DNA of 64,000 bases from Branchiostoma floridae. Lineage: Eukaryota > Chordata > Leptocardii > Amphioxiformes > Branchiostomatidae. The stretch lies in the NCBI RefSeq assembly GCF_000003815.2, contig NC_049984.1, forward strand, positions 9,107,423 to 9,171,422, in the 5' to 3' direction. Under the pieces are notes generated by a model. It was given only the letters and a program-made list of their open reading frames with translations. It had not been told where the DNA came from and made no database searches. Made by a program: the position numbers and the translations under genes. This document shows, in pieces, positions 42,860-59,200 of the stretch (its first letter is position 1; the number at the start of each line of letters is the position of its first letter).

Positions 42860-43220
42860 TTCACATAAAGGCAACCATATCTGTCGTTGGTGCTGAACAG
42901 CGTCCACGTACATAGGGAAACATACCCGTCCCTGGTGCTCGTACCATCCAGATCCGACCTATCCTTTGGTGCTTAACACCATCCTACTCACGCGAACATG
43001 CCTGTCCTTGGTGCTGAACACCATCCACACTCAGACAAACATGACTGTCCTTCGTGCTGAACACCATCCACACTCAGGCAAACATGACTGTCCTTGGTGC
43101 TGACCACCATCCACACACAAACATGCCTGTCATTGGTGCTTACAAGGTCAATGCACAACACACGTACACACACACACACAGACAGACACACACACGCACA
43201 GACACACACACACACATATG
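42860..43220. repeat. Minisatellite of about 40-60 bp units plus (CA)n tract
   Basis: Degenerate units containing CACCATCCACACTC, AACATG and CTGTCCTTGGTGCTGA repeat about six times from about 42870 to 43140. A CA-rich microsatellite follows to about 43216. It lies between the 3' ends of two convergent genes. Confidence 0.8.
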
Positions 43221-43279
43221 CATGAAAACACATGGCAGATCGTTGTAAAGCCAGACTGAAGAATCACTCTCGCAAATGT

Positions 43280-43285
43280 TTTATT
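43280..43285 (-). terminator. Candidate poly(A) signal of the MATH-repeat gene
   Basis: The plus strand reads TTTATT, i.e. AATAAA on the minus strand, about 220 bases beyond the stop at 43508. Confidence 0.5.
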
Positions 43286-43507
43286 GAATATATTATAGTC
43301 ACTGTGATGATTGTGTACAGTTCCACGACCTCGTACCTTCAGTGCTATCTTGTAATAATACACATTGCTGCAGGAATGATACGCATGTTGCGCATTTATC
43401 AAAACACATGGATCGTTTAGTCAGTCATCATAACCACGATTCATATCAAAACCCAATCAGATGACAGAACAACCTCAAAAGTTACGTAGTTAGATACACA
43501 AGCGGGT

Positions 43508-45764
43508 CTACCACTTGGGTTGACTAGATAACATGGCCCAGTAGTGGGGATGTCTGTGACCAGTGGACCCGTCTCCGGACAGTCGTGTTGCAGGAGATGA
43601 CCCACTGGAAAGCTGGTCCTGACTCTGAACTTGTTCCCTGAAACAGTCATAAAACATTGTGAGCAGCAAGGATCGAAGAAAACGCCCCAGTTCCCTGACC
43701 AAGTACACTTATTTTCTAGCGTTATTCAAAGGTATTCAGAGTTGTACAAACCCTATATAATTATATAGTCAGTAAAAAAGTGGAGTTTAGAAAATCAAAA
43801 ATATGGAATTCGGAACATCATATAACGTTACATGTATCAGTGACGCCAATAGATCGTCGTCTAAGTCTTTCGTCACATTTCTAAACCTGATCCTGGCCGG
43901 GCATCTTTCGGGAACGAAAAGTATGATATCAAAGACATCATATTAACGTAAAGGGAATAGTCGTGGGCATTATTTTGTATGTTTACGCATACATTTCTAG
44001 TTTTCGTTTTCACAAACAGCCCGACCGGCCCCGGTTTGGAAATGTGACGTGGCCAAAGCCATCGGTTTTTTTTTATTTATCAAACATTGTCAGAATATGG
44101 GATATGTTTGGCAACGCTTAAGTGTAGCTGTAACTACAGCTATAGTTTTTCTGTGTGTGAAGCGTTGTTGTACCTGAGTTGTTGACACTGTCTCCACACG
44201 ACTGCGTCAGTAGTGCCGTATGTGGGCCGGTACGTCATGTGTGACGTCAGCAGGTCCACCTGTACCGTCAGCCGCCCGTACACATCCAGCAAACCGCTGG
44301 ACTTCCGCGTTAGCTGGCGGTCAGGAGAAAAAACGGGACATGGTCAAGGTTAATGGTTTGGAAGCATGGTTTTGGGGGTTCACCACTAATTTTAAAGAGA
44401 AGGTTTTTTTTCCTGAATTACCGTTTTAGCCATTTTTCAGAAACAGCCACCGTGAGAGCGGAAAGCTAGTGTGGTACATAATGATGTATTTTGAGAAACG
44501 ATATCCCTCGGTTATCTGAATACATCGTAGAGAATACATTTCCCCTTGTTTTACGAATTATTCTTGTTTCAAACATTCAAGAGTTTTAGTCTTAAATCGA
44601 GCTTACCTCCACCGCTGGCAACGTCGTGGTCATCTCGTGCCAAGGGTCCTTTTCACACCTGACGTAGAGCGCCGAGAATGGCCCACCTTTGCACAGGTAA
44701 TCTCCCGCGGGCCCAACGATTCTTGCGGTCCAAGCAACATAGCGTGAATAGTCGGGCGGCATCTGGAAAATGTCCGTGTATCTGAGCCGAAGTTTGACGA
44801 GTTTAGTGTTGGTGACGTCACTCTCAATGCACCAACACTGTTTTTCGGTATCACGGAGAAAGGCACGATTTTTGATGGAGTCCGTGGCGTAAACCTTGAC
44901 TTGGCTTACATGTGCGGCCGAAAACAGTTCTACATGTAGGAACAAGCGAACTCTTCTAGTCAACCTGCTGAGCGATTGGTCGATCTGGTGGTCATTTCCT
45001 TTCCCGCCAAAATCGAAGAGTTCCTCTTTCGCGCCAGTGTCAATTTTCTCGTCTGCGAACCTGGCAATCAAACGATATCTGAGCCTGCAGAAGTGGTCAA
45101 AATGAGTCAGTCTGTTTAGGCGCACGTAGCTCTGGTCGGTGTTTTCCATGTGTTCTCCGTTAGGATGAACAGAAATGTTCCAGTCAAAGCCTCCATATTC
45201 GAAATAAGAAGAGTCATACCTGGGAAAATCAGCGCGCCCCCTGGGCAAAATGTCCAGAATTGCACCAAAGGTTGTGCTGCAGTTTCCTATTCTCAATTCA
45301 ACGGTCAAATTTCCGTCAGAATCCACATAACCCTGTCTTATTTCTTCTTCCAGAAGGAGACTCCTTTGTCCCTGTGAGGAGTTGCCGTGGATGAATTCAC
45401 ACTGCTTCCTTTGAAAAGAGACGTTCCTGGCAGCGTCCTCAGTATGCAGTACTGTTAGCGCGTAATCTACCTTACAAACAACCCTCTTTCTTGTGCGCTG
45501 GAGGCAAAGAAAGGCGCCCAAAGTCCTGTCATAGTCCTTTCTTTCCAAATGGAGGCACCATTTATGGCTAGCGTACGCGAACTCTCGCGAGTTCTCGTCC
45601 TTGATATCGTAAGGCGAACTGACGAGGAAAGTAAAGAGGTGAGTGTTGTAGTCGTCCTGCAGAGGGACGAAACGATGAAGCGTCACCATTTCACAGTCGG
45701 TGCTAGTAAAGTCTTGCGCCAGGCGTGGATTGCATTTGAAGGACGTCTGGTGGCCCTTTGGCGT
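43508..45764 (-). CDS. Protein with three tandem MATH/TRAF-like repeats (5' end uncertain)
   Basis: Exons 44607-45764, 44174-44313 and 43508-43637 are joined by good GT-AG sites in phases 0 and 2 and encode about 476 residues to the stop. Three beta-sandwich repeats are visible. Repeat 1 has HLFTFLV, HKWCLHL, LGAFLCLQ, DYALTVL and GYVDSDGNLTVELRI, the closest to a MATH domain. Repeat 2 has YFEYGGFDWNISVHPNGE then SYVRLNRL and CRLRYRLIARF. Repeat 3 has YVAWTARIVGPAGDYL, GPFSALYVRC and LLDVYGRLTVQVDLL. MATH domains bind peptides, as in TRAF and SPOP, but there is no RING or BTB here, so a role is not assigned. The start is unclear: the 45764 exon follows a strong polypyrimidine acceptor, its first ATG is at 45689 just before repeat 1, and an untranslated exon ending at 46927 is likely. 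Confidence 0.7.
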
Positions 45765-46926
45765 CTGTAGAAGAAAAAAAGCACAATTGTCACACTTTAT
45801 CACCGTTAAGTGACAATGGAGTAAGCTCAGCACAAGATACTACATGGCTGAATGTTCATCATTCAAATGGATCTCCACGCACCGTTAAATGTAAAAGGTA
45901 ACACTGGACATAAGTGCCGTGCAGTCATCCCGGACATACGATAACATGGATGGCTATTCCATTCAAAACACTGGTATGGTTTTCTCGGACCGTCAAAGGG
46001 TGGGGGCAGTTTACTCAGAGACAGGGATATCTGATTAAGACGAGTACTAAGTAAGGCAAGCAATATGAAAACCATACATACAACAGAAAATACAATATAA
46101 GGCCTAATAGCACCTTTGAATAGAAAATGGCGCCCCTCAGTTTTAAATGGTAGCCACAAATCATTGCTGTGCACTTGAGTTGAGCACCGCGTATCGACCT
46201 GTTCAAACCGCCTTCCTAAATCACACAATAAGTAATCTATAACGACGCACTTCTACCTTATTGCAATATAACTATACCTACCTACGTTCTGATAATGTCT
46301 GAAATATGATATATTGTGGGTGATTCGTTGAGAGAATTTGAGACCCCGAAAAGAAAACAATCGTATTAAACAGCTCATTCTGAGATCTAACGTTTGGTAC
46401 CACAGGGTTCCGAGACGCAGTTCTCTTGTCTCTATTTGCATAAACATTCAAGTTTACGATGAGGCCCACGCGTAGGTTGCCGTTACACATGATCCCAGTT
46501 TTATTCGGTATTGTTGAACTAATCCCGAATAGTCTCCAAGTTATATGTGTAAGACTGTTACATATAGTCAATTAAAAACATTTAACAATGGCAGTGCTTA
46601 CGATAATGACATGGGTTTGTGCATTCTTCTGGAAGAAATGATAAATGTTATAACCTGGGCACTGAAAGCCCATGAGACTCAGGAATCACGACTTGGCCTT
46701 AAGTGGTTCGTGAGCGATTCAACCACATGATGATGTAAAGAAATGAATCACGAGTCCGTGTCGGCATGAACAGGGAACCTACCCAGACACAGACGTTATG
46801 TTTCTTCTTACTCTCTTTTAGAACGGCCAAGCCCAGAAAGAAAACAAACTCATGTATCTTAGATAGTCTACACTTAGTATTCCCCTCCCCCGTAATTCAC
46901 ATTCGTGTTGTACCCTGAAAACATAC

Positions 46927-47010
46927 CTGATCACCGAGACTTGAAGCGTGTGTAGCGTCACAGCTGATTCGGTCCGTTATTCGGATCCCGCTTGGACTGA
47001 ATTACAAACG
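46927..47010 (-). promoter_or_regulatory. Candidate 5' untranslated exon of the MATH-repeat gene
   Basis: A strong minus-strand donor (ATCAG then gtatgt) sits at 46927/46926 after a stretch without an open start codon. It is the best first-exon candidate for the MATH-repeat gene and lies about 1 kb from the TMEM208 start, which would make the pair divergent. The intron from here to 45764 holds only unsupported frames. Confidence 0.35.
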
Positions 47011-47987
47011 ATACAAACAGGCTGAGACGACCTTTGACATAGATATCCGTTCCAAACAACGTTGCCATTGTACTGTTGGTTCTGTATAACGGAGACTCAG
47101 GTCTGATTTACATTGCAGGTCACGTGATTGGGTGTACCTGCTGCGCTGTGCCCATACCACCTGTTCAAGAATCCTGCCGCTGGAAATGGAAACCCAATAT
47201 AAACGTCAGGATAGAAATAACGTTACCTTAAGTCCATTCCATAAAAATAGTCTGATAGCGTGATGTGTTTCTAACATTACCACCAGTTTTTCCGTTATCA
47301 GAATCTTTGTTAACATGTTTTCAATTTCAAAATTCCATTTATTATAATTATAGATCGATTTTATAGAAAACTAAACGGCGATTTGACTGCAGTCGATAGA
47401 TGAGACAATTTTCCGCTACGCGCTTTGCTAGTTGACCGTCACGCTGAGTTGTCACAAAGATGATTATTCCGATAATTACCATTGGGTGATTACCGTCATG
47501 CTATTTGTTGACTGGCGTTATATCTAACAAATGCAATGCCGTGATATATAGACGACTTGACAGACCTGATGAAAAAATAAGTGTTTTTTTTTTTTTAATT
47601 TTTTGTCGTTAGATATTAGCTTTTGATAGGTGTCTTCGCTACGAACACGGTCATATTCATCAACAGGATTTCATGAGCCGTCCAACAGCGACATCTACCG
47701 AAGAATATAAAAACTGAATATATCTTTTAGCTCTCCTGTGCTAGCAGCAAAACGCAGAGAGAAAACTGTTGATCTCTGAGATTCTGTCTAATCCTGGGAA
47801 TGGAAAAAAAAAAGGAAAGCAAAATTTTAGAACAATATTAAATCAACATATGTTGATCATGTATGCTTAACGTTACAGATTGATGTGATTGTGTACAATT
47901 TTCGAAAATGTTCTCTAACTTACATTATAATGCCTTCCTGCCTAATTGACCTGACTTGACCCCTGCCTACCTGACCTGTGCACAGCC

Positions 47988-50755
<2,768 letters not shown>

Positions 50756-51457
50756 ATTAAAATAGCCTACAGTTAGAGTTTACAAAAAAAATTGTTGTAC
50801 TGTACCTTAATGTGACTGTGTTTTTGCACCATTCTTCTATCCAGATGCAGATTTGTACCTGCATCTTAGAACTCCACTCAGTCTATGGAGGAGTTTCCAC
50901 AATGCAGATTCAACTCTGCATTATATATTATAGGAGAATGTTCAGAAGTAGAGTTCATTATCAGATGTTAATCTTTTCAAAGAGATATGAAAACATGTAT
51001 ATTGCAGTGATGCATTCTTAAGATGAGCATGGCTGTTCGTACAACACACAATGTTACTATATTTCCATTAGATATACTTTCAATCTAGCAAGTAATGTAG
51101 CCACCTATGGATAGCTATATAGGCAGAAATTGATAGATAGTATGATCTGATTATTTTAAAGAGGAATATTGGATGTGATTGACCTACATTTAAGTAAAGA
51201 AACTGTTTGCGTACTGAACAGTTGTCATTTTAAGTAAACCATCGGTATAGCAATGCATTCATACTGGTAAAACGCATAATGTAGCACAACCTTTTTTCAG
51301 GGAGTTAGTGTAGCGGTGTGTTTTTACATATAATTGAAGTACATTTGAACATCTCCAAAAAGGAATCACAAATAGGAATTTGTTTTAAGACCAAAGGAAC
51401 AGCTGATTTGGGTTAGTTTTCTTAGATAAGTACTGAAATATCTTGCTTTATTTAAGG

Positions 51458-51463
51458 AATAAA
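51458..51463 (+). terminator. TMEM208: Candidate poly(A) signal of TMEM208
   Basis: AATAAA about 700 bases after the stop. A 100-N gap follows at 51566-51665, so the true end could differ. Confidence 0.4.
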
Positions 51464-52833
51464 GCTGCAAATACACTGATAAATGACGTCAACACATAAA
51501 ATGTTGTGAGAGTTTTATTGATTCCAATGCAACATACATGTATATGACACCAGTGCAGAACTGGANNNNNNNNNNNNNNNNNNNNNNNNNNNNNNNNNNN
51601 NNNNNNNNNNNNNNNNNNNNNNNNNNNNNNNNNNNNNNNNNNNNNNNNNNNNNNNNNNNNNNNNNACAATGTATAGTGATATTAATGTAACAGCTTATGT
51701 TAGCCTTGTTTGGAACATTTGCAGTGTTTTGTCATGGACAGTGTTTCACCTTGCCATGAAACTGTAACAATTCTCCAACAGGGTTAGCTTTCTTCTACAT
51801 ACATGTATCTTTTTGCTGAGGCCTGAAAGGTGGATTTGCTGTGACTGCAAACAAGGCTTTATACATTTTGTATGTTAGTGTGTGTGTGTGTATGTGTGTG
51901 TGCACATAAGCCTGGGTGATATCTATCTTTGTTCTCTTGCTCTCCAACTCCAATTTTGTCTAAAGTCTCAGCTGAGATATAACAATTGTAAGACTAACAG
52001 TTATTCCACCTTTTCACCTAATTCATCTGTCATTGAACTGCTGCCTATTATTACCACTGAAAAATCAGTGGTACTGAAAAATAAGCATAATACAATGTCT
52101 TGGCTATTGTGTTGGGAAAGTATGAAGTAGATTGTTACCTGTTGAAGTTGGTTTGATGTACAGGTTGATTATCTGACACTATATTTCCATGTATCATGTG
52201 TTGAGTTTCAGTAATGGGGCAACTTTTAACAAAAAGAAAATGAAAACAACCTGCCCACGCACATAATAATATCTCTCTAGCCCTATCAAAGCCACGTCAA
52301 CACTGTACATTTAGTAGTAAGCCGAATAAGGCACTGGTAATATATATATACACATATATCTATATTGCTATATACTTTGCAATACTAGTATACACAGTTA
52401 ATGTTGACACTCGTGCCAACAACAATATAATGTCTTTGCTTGTGCTTAACTAGCACTACCTATACAAATACACTGTAACACATTTGTGAGAGTGCAAACA
52501 AAACAAACCACATGCACTGATTTCTCGTTGAAAAAAGTAGATCTTACATGTAAATTGATTTCTGAAGTGCTTTATAATTGCGTATGGCTGACAAAACCAT
52601 GATAGAAAAACAAAATGTTGAGAATCATTAGAGGCCAGTATCAGATACAAGAGAAGGTCTGATTTGGAAAAAACACCATATCTTGGTTGAAGTTTTGAGA
52701 CTACATGGCTATCAACATACAGTGCCTCCATGATATGTTAAAAACTAAGTAGCAAATGGAATGTAAGAAGTGATAGAAGTATTGCACAGCTTAACCAAAA
52801 TCTGTTTGAGAAAATAAGAAACCTGAAAGGGCA
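51464..52833. other. Intergenic stretch with assembly gap
   Basis: Contains the gap at 51566-51665, a short (TG)n tract at about 51878-51905 and a TA-rich microsatellite near 52340-52365. I see no exon and no recognisable repeat family in it. Confidence 0.5.
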
Positions 52834-53008
52834 CAGTGGAAGCCGCTTAATTGCACACCCCATCTGCCAGTGTATTTTGTGCAATTATCCAAATGGTGCA
52901 ACAAAGCAAAGTTATTAAGCTGGACCGCACCACCATGGGATTTGGGGATTTCGTTAAATTAACAGAAGTGTGCAATTATCCGGTGTGCAATTAACTGGAT
53001 TCTGCTGT
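52834..53008. mobile_element. pogo/Tc1-like MITE, about 175 bp
   Basis: Ends CAGTGGAAGCCGCTTAATTG and, mirrored, CAATTAACTGGATTCTGCTG; GTGCAATTA repeats inside. The CAGT...TTAATTGCA pattern is close to pogo/Tigger termini. Confidence 0.7.
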
Positions 53009-53280
53009 ACTAAGTAATTCATCTTGCAGCATACATTTTATATTTGCTATATCAGAACCTCAAAAATAATTTTTTTTTTACTTTCTGGTATGTATTGCAA
53101 TGTTCATTACTGTTTTTTTAAGTACATCATATAGTGTCAATTATAAACAAGCCCTTGGATTCAGTTGTGATCATACCCAACCTAGCTTGAAGTCTTCAAT
53201 ACATCATACACCAGCCAGCTATGACTTTTTTGCACACTCATGTTCACACCACCACCACTGCATTGTCCCTGACTTGTTCA

Positions 53281-56200
53281 TCAGTAGTTTGTTCCAAAGA
53301 CTTTGTTGATCAGTTTGGTGGTGATGTGGAAGTACACCTGGAACACCTGGTACCTCTCCCTCTCCTCATCCTAACACAACAACAGACAAGTTAACTTGTT
53401 GTTGGTTAATGAGTTTGGTTAATGAGAGTTAATAAGTTTGGTGGTGATGTGGAAGTACACCTGGAACACCTGGTACCTCTCCCTCTCCTCATCCTAACAC
53501 AACAACAGACAAGTTAACTTGTTGTTGGTTTATGAGTTTGGTTAATGAGAGTTAATAAGTTTGGTGGTGATGTGGAAGTACACCTGGAACACCTGGTACC
53601 TCTCTCTCTCCTCATCCTAACAAAACAACAGAAAAGTTACTTGTTCATCATCATATCGTTCCATAACAGGACTGCAGCCAGGCCAAGGCCTTCTCATTAG
53701 CTTCCAGTAGGTCCCGGTTGGATGTGTCACGCCTAATACACAGTCCTTTGTTGTACAGTCAAACCTGCTCAAGACGACCACCCGGGGGACCGGAAAAAAG
53801 CGGTCGATTTGGAGAGGTGGTCGCTGAGAAGAGTATCGACTCAAAACATGCCCGATGCAAAATATAAATGGTTTCCGTTGTGTTTAATGGAAAATAGCAA
53901 GCACATTGCACGCACGCAAAGAAGCGAGGTCTTTAATGTCAAATACAACACGCACAATGTAAACTGTAAATTCAACCCCAAAATCCGACGCAAGCTGGCC
54001 GATTTCGGCACAAAATCGCGCTAGTTATCATAAAAAATCGATGAAAACCTCAATTTTGAGAATGATGCGGTCGTTATGAGTCCTAATTTGGGCCGGTCGC
54101 GGTCGCATTGGCCAGGTGGTCGTTGAGAAAAGGTCGCTTAATGCTTACGTCAATGGGAAAATAAATCGGGACCGAGAAAAAGCGGTCGAAATGGCCAGGT
54201 GGTCGCTGAGAAGAGGTGGTCGCTTGGGCAGGTTTGACTGTATATAGTAGAGTGGATTAATTCCTCAAGCTACCGACATCTTGCACACTGCAGTCGTCCC
54301 TCAGTAAAACATCTGGAGCTGCAGAGTTCAAGTCTTGAACTTTTATTCAGCCTGTCAACCAAACTGGGCTCACTATGTACACCTTCTTCAGTGGTTAGAG
54401 GCTTAATGAAGTTTGTACTTATGTACCTTTCCAGTGCATTCTGCCCTGGTGTCCTACCTGGCTCCTAATGTCTTATTGAGGGGCGACTGCAGTGTGCAAG
54501 ATGTCAGTAGCTTGAGGAATGAATTCACTCTACTATATACAATTCACTCTACTATACATGGCATATTGACTTGTTGATAGTTAATGAGTTGGGTTAATCA
54601 ATGTTGATAAGTTGGGTGAAGATGTAGAAATACACCTGAAAAACCTGGTTCATTTGGAGGTCACACTTGATTTAAAAGGATCATATGATATAATGGCCTT
54701 CATCAATATTTCATGAACACTATCTGAGCATTACAAGGCTCTTTCCTTTCTAAGGCCACAGCAAGTAAATTTTATGGATGACATCCTCTGCAGACTGCAA
54801 AAGTAGTGCGATAGGGCAAAAAAAAAACAAGATGGGTACATTATCAAAAATAGGTACCATTAAGTTGTGATGAATGTTGTAACAAGAATTAAAGGGACAA
54901 AACATGGTATCAGAGCCAACAAGGCATTCATTCCCGTATTCAAGACATGAACTGGTGTGGTAAAAGTGACACTAGTGTGGTAAGACTGGCATCACCAACA
55001 AAGTTGGTATCCACACTCATGGCTTCCATACTGGTGTCATTTTTACAACTTTTATTTCTACAACTACAGTCCTGCGTACCTCGCAAGTGTCACCTCTACA
55101 AGTACAGTTATTAGGCTACAACACAACATATTTGCTCATTTTTGTACTTTATCGTCATGTTAACCATCCCTGCAGAAGAAAAAAAATCTTGTTTTTTTTC
55201 TGAAATCAGGCGAAAATTAATGCGCGCGCTGATGTCATCCATAGAATTTACTTGCTGTGGCCTAAGTGGATTTGACTTACCCAGACGACCTTGCCTGTGA
55301 TCTTGCCAAGACTGTTGCTGGCTTCGAAACACCAACAGTTCTGCCCAGCTTCAAATGATCCTGTGCAGCACAAACCCAACACAAAATGGAGGTATAGCAT
55401 TTTTAACTCACAGCCAGATGAAATATCTCAGCTACTTCTATATAATATGAAAACATAAGACAGGTACATTATTTCAATTCCAGATATTTTTGTCACAGGC
55501 TAACTTAGACTTCATCGTTCATCTGAAACATACATATCCATGCCAGATGCTAATGAAATTTAGTATGAAGAACAGGCAAAAGGTCTTTATGTTCCAGGCA
55601 CCAAAAACATTTTTTCAACATTTACGCATTTTTGTATATACATAACTAATGTTACATATTACTCGTGTATCCGGAAAGATTATAACATGCTCTCCAATGC
55701 TGACATATTGGCTTTGGTTGATCTCCCCAAAACAAATTACTAGTAATTCACATTCACAAATTTTGACAACCTTATACAGCATAAAAATATTTCAGACTAT
55801 CAACATAATCCTATATAACATATCGGTAATACATAAAACATAGAACTAATGACTAAATGATACTGTTAATCCATATGCAAACAGCATCCTATTTTGCCAG
55901 ATTCGAAAGAAACAGATAAGCAGCATCTTATCTCCATGCTTTTAGGTAAGAGAAAAAAGTTAAGGAGGAAAGCAGGACCCCTGCCAGCAGTCTTGTAACC
56001 GACATAAAAGTGGAAGAACCGTCCACATACTCGGATCTTTCGGTGGTCTGAATACGAAGGGAAGATTCGTTCCACCCCAAATCTGCCCATTTTGTACCAG
56101 TGCCCTTGCTGAGATATAAAACACAGTCAATTGTACATTTTTTAATATGAAGTTATGTTTTGGGGGGCATTGTGAAAACGTGCTTATAGTTACTGGATTT

Positions 56201-59200
56201 TATCTTAACTTACAATACAATACATACAAACATACAGCACAGTATACAAGAAACAAATAGACTCAGCAAATAAAACAAAGCAAAGCAAAACAAAATAATA
56301 TGACGGCTATATTTTCCACAAATGCTGTCCCAACACACACATCAGTCTGAGAATGATAAAAATACAATAATGTTTTCCAGAGAGGGTAAAAACAAAATTA
56401 GTCATAGAGAGGTCAGTGGTGCAGGAAACACAGCAGATAGAAGACACAGTGCATTTGCTTGTCCTCCAAAGGGAATGATAATACATGCAAATGAAATGAT
56501 GAAGAGGAGTCACATTGCTATACGAAATGATTGCAAGCATCTAGAGCTGGGTAGATTTCCTTTAGACTTTAATATGTGATTTATTATTGGTTACATTTGT
56601 CATGGCTTCTTATAGACACCCATTACAAGTTGATGCTCTCTTTTTGCTACGGAACTCTTTTACAGATAGTCGTATACACTGTCCCCTTTCATGTTACCAG
56701 CATGCAATAAGTCCCTTTGCAAGAATTTGCAACATACTTATCGTAGTATATCACAAGGTGGGGGTTCCTACCGTATCAAACATCTTTTACAAATGTTGTC
56801 AAACTGTTGATTGTAGAATGTATCAAGTGGCCTTTTTTTATCAAAATTGTAGCAGGACACAAATAAGACAAGGAAAAGACAAAAACAAGGAAAAAATGAC
56901 AAGAAGACAAGAAAAGGGTAGCAAAATGTAATGTGGCTTGAGTATGTGTTCACATTCATAGAATTATCAAGAAATGCAACCAATGCTTACCTTCACTCAA
57001 CGCCATTGGTACCAGTTTAGATGGTGCACTGCACAGCAACAAGAGAGATTTTCATCATGAAACAAATCACAAAAAGAAAACTGTGAAAAAATGTACTGTA
57101 AATCAATAAAAGCATCAGGACCATTTTATTCAAGACCAAGACATCAGATTCTTGGAAATATACATGTGGAACTTACCTAATTGACCAGAATACTTTCCGA
57201 AAGTCATCCAACAGTACCGCATCTACGATGAAAACATCCTACAGAAGAGTCAACAGCCAAACACAAGTATCAGCAGTTTTTCTACTACAAAGTATATCCA
57301 ACATCTATTCTTACATTTAAAATATCCAAAATACATGTATCCCTCCTGCTCAGATCTTTCCTCTTGACTGTAAGAAATATTTCAAACAGTGCATGCAAAC
57401 TTTAAAAAAAGTTTTTTTTGCAAGTTCTAAATTGTCTGCCATTTTTGCTATGAAGTCACGAACAGAAATAAATTTGATTACCTAATGGCAAAAATCAGTA
57501 TGATCATGAGTTGTGAGATTCAATATTCAAGAACATTACAAGGGTGCATATATTGTACAAACCTCTTTTTTCATTGAATAATACCGCTATTTCTGAATGT
57601 AATCAGAAAATGTTGACTTTTAGTGACCTGAGCACTTTAAAATTTAAATCAAAAACAAATCGTGTACCAGAAAGTGATTCAGAATTTAAGAGCAAATGTC
57701 TGTAAGGATCAAACAATGGTGGCAAAGGTCAAAAAATAGATTTGGCTCATATTTTGCACAGTGATAGTACTTGGTCCACAACCCCTCAAAATAGCTTTCT
57801 TTTAGATCGAAACTCCTTGTTGCCATGGTAACGGGCAAACAAAGTTTTCTGGCCATTTTTCCCAATTTTCGCATCTCAAAAACACAGAAATCAGCATATT
57901 TTACGGCACTGTCTCGGCAACACCTTTAAACCTATCATCAAAACAAAACAAATCTAAATAGACCAACATTTTGGCTTTTTAAAAATTGTTGTGAAATTTC
58001 CAAAGTCATACATTTTCGTTCTTGGGCAGCCTGAAAACAGTGCAATGTTTCAAGCTCCAAAAAAATTTGATTTTTGGCCCAACTTTGTAACGCTATAAGT
58101 GCCAAGCTGGTAATTTTTTTGGCTTGAAATTTGTACCATATATAGATCATTAGAATATCTATCAAATGCATTGTTGCAAAGTTTGGGGTCTTGTTTGGTT
58201 GTCACGTGACTGTCCCCTAAAGTAGGCCACTTTTTGTGTTTGGCGAAAATTGTGAACTTTAGCCATGTTTAAAGTACGCTACGTGAAGAAGTAAAATATA
58301 TTTCTAAACCAACTTCTTATCAAATGTGGATCTATGTATTGCCTATCAAATAAATGCTTGTAGAGTTTCGGGTCATGACGTTCAGTTACGTGGTTGTCCC
58401 TGAAAGCAGGCCATTTTTTTGCATTTGACGAAAATTGTGAATTTTAGCCATGTTCAACGTACGCTACGTGACGAAGTAAACAAGGATTCTTATTCAACTT
58501 CTGATCAAATGTACATCTATGTATTGTCTATCAAATAAATGCTTGTAGAGTTTCGGATCATGACGTTTAGTCACGTGGTTGTCCCTGAAAGTAGGCCATT
58601 TTTTGCATTTGACAAAAATTGTGAATTTTAGCCATGTTCAACGTACGCTACGTGACGAAGTAAACAAGGATTCTTATTTAACTTCTAGTCAAATGTACAT
58701 CTATGTATTGTCTATCAAATGAATGCTTGCAAAGTTTCGGGTCATGACGTTCAGTCACGTGGTTGTCCCTGAAAGTAGGCCATTTTTTGCATTTGACGAA
58801 AATTGTGAATTCTAGCTTTGATCAAAGTACGCTGGGTATCAAAGTGAACAAGAATTCTTATTCAACTTCAAGTCAAATGTACATCTAGGTATTGTCTATC
58901 AGATGAATGCTTGCAGAGTTGCAGATCGTGACTTTTAGTCACGTGGTTGTCCCTGAAAGTAGGTCAAATTTTGCTTTTGGCCAGAAATCACCATATAGGG
59001 CTGTAGTTAAATCTGTCGAATTGGGGAACTGAAATACTTTACTGGCACTGACTCCGATCATGTGTAGCCCTTAACATTGTCTGTTGAATGAGTGTTAGTA
59101 AGGCTTGGGGTCGTCTTTCTTTGCGGTGCAGTTGCTCCCTAAAGTAGGGCAGATAGTTAGCTAAATGCTGTTAGGAGGTTCTGTTACTTTAGAGAAGATG

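Noticed and set aside
45863-46571. Open frames of 97-121 codons upstream of the MATH-repeat gene, one with a possible membrane helix
   Set aside because: No donor in them is in phase 0 with the acceptor at 45764, so they could not be joined. Kept only as a possible place for the missing first exon.
57686-58171. Paired open frames of 62 and 77 codons on the minus strand, mirrored at 61456-61941 on the plus strand
   Set aside because: They are conserved because they lie in the two arms of one inverted repeat, not because of protein selection; they point outward and resemble no protein.
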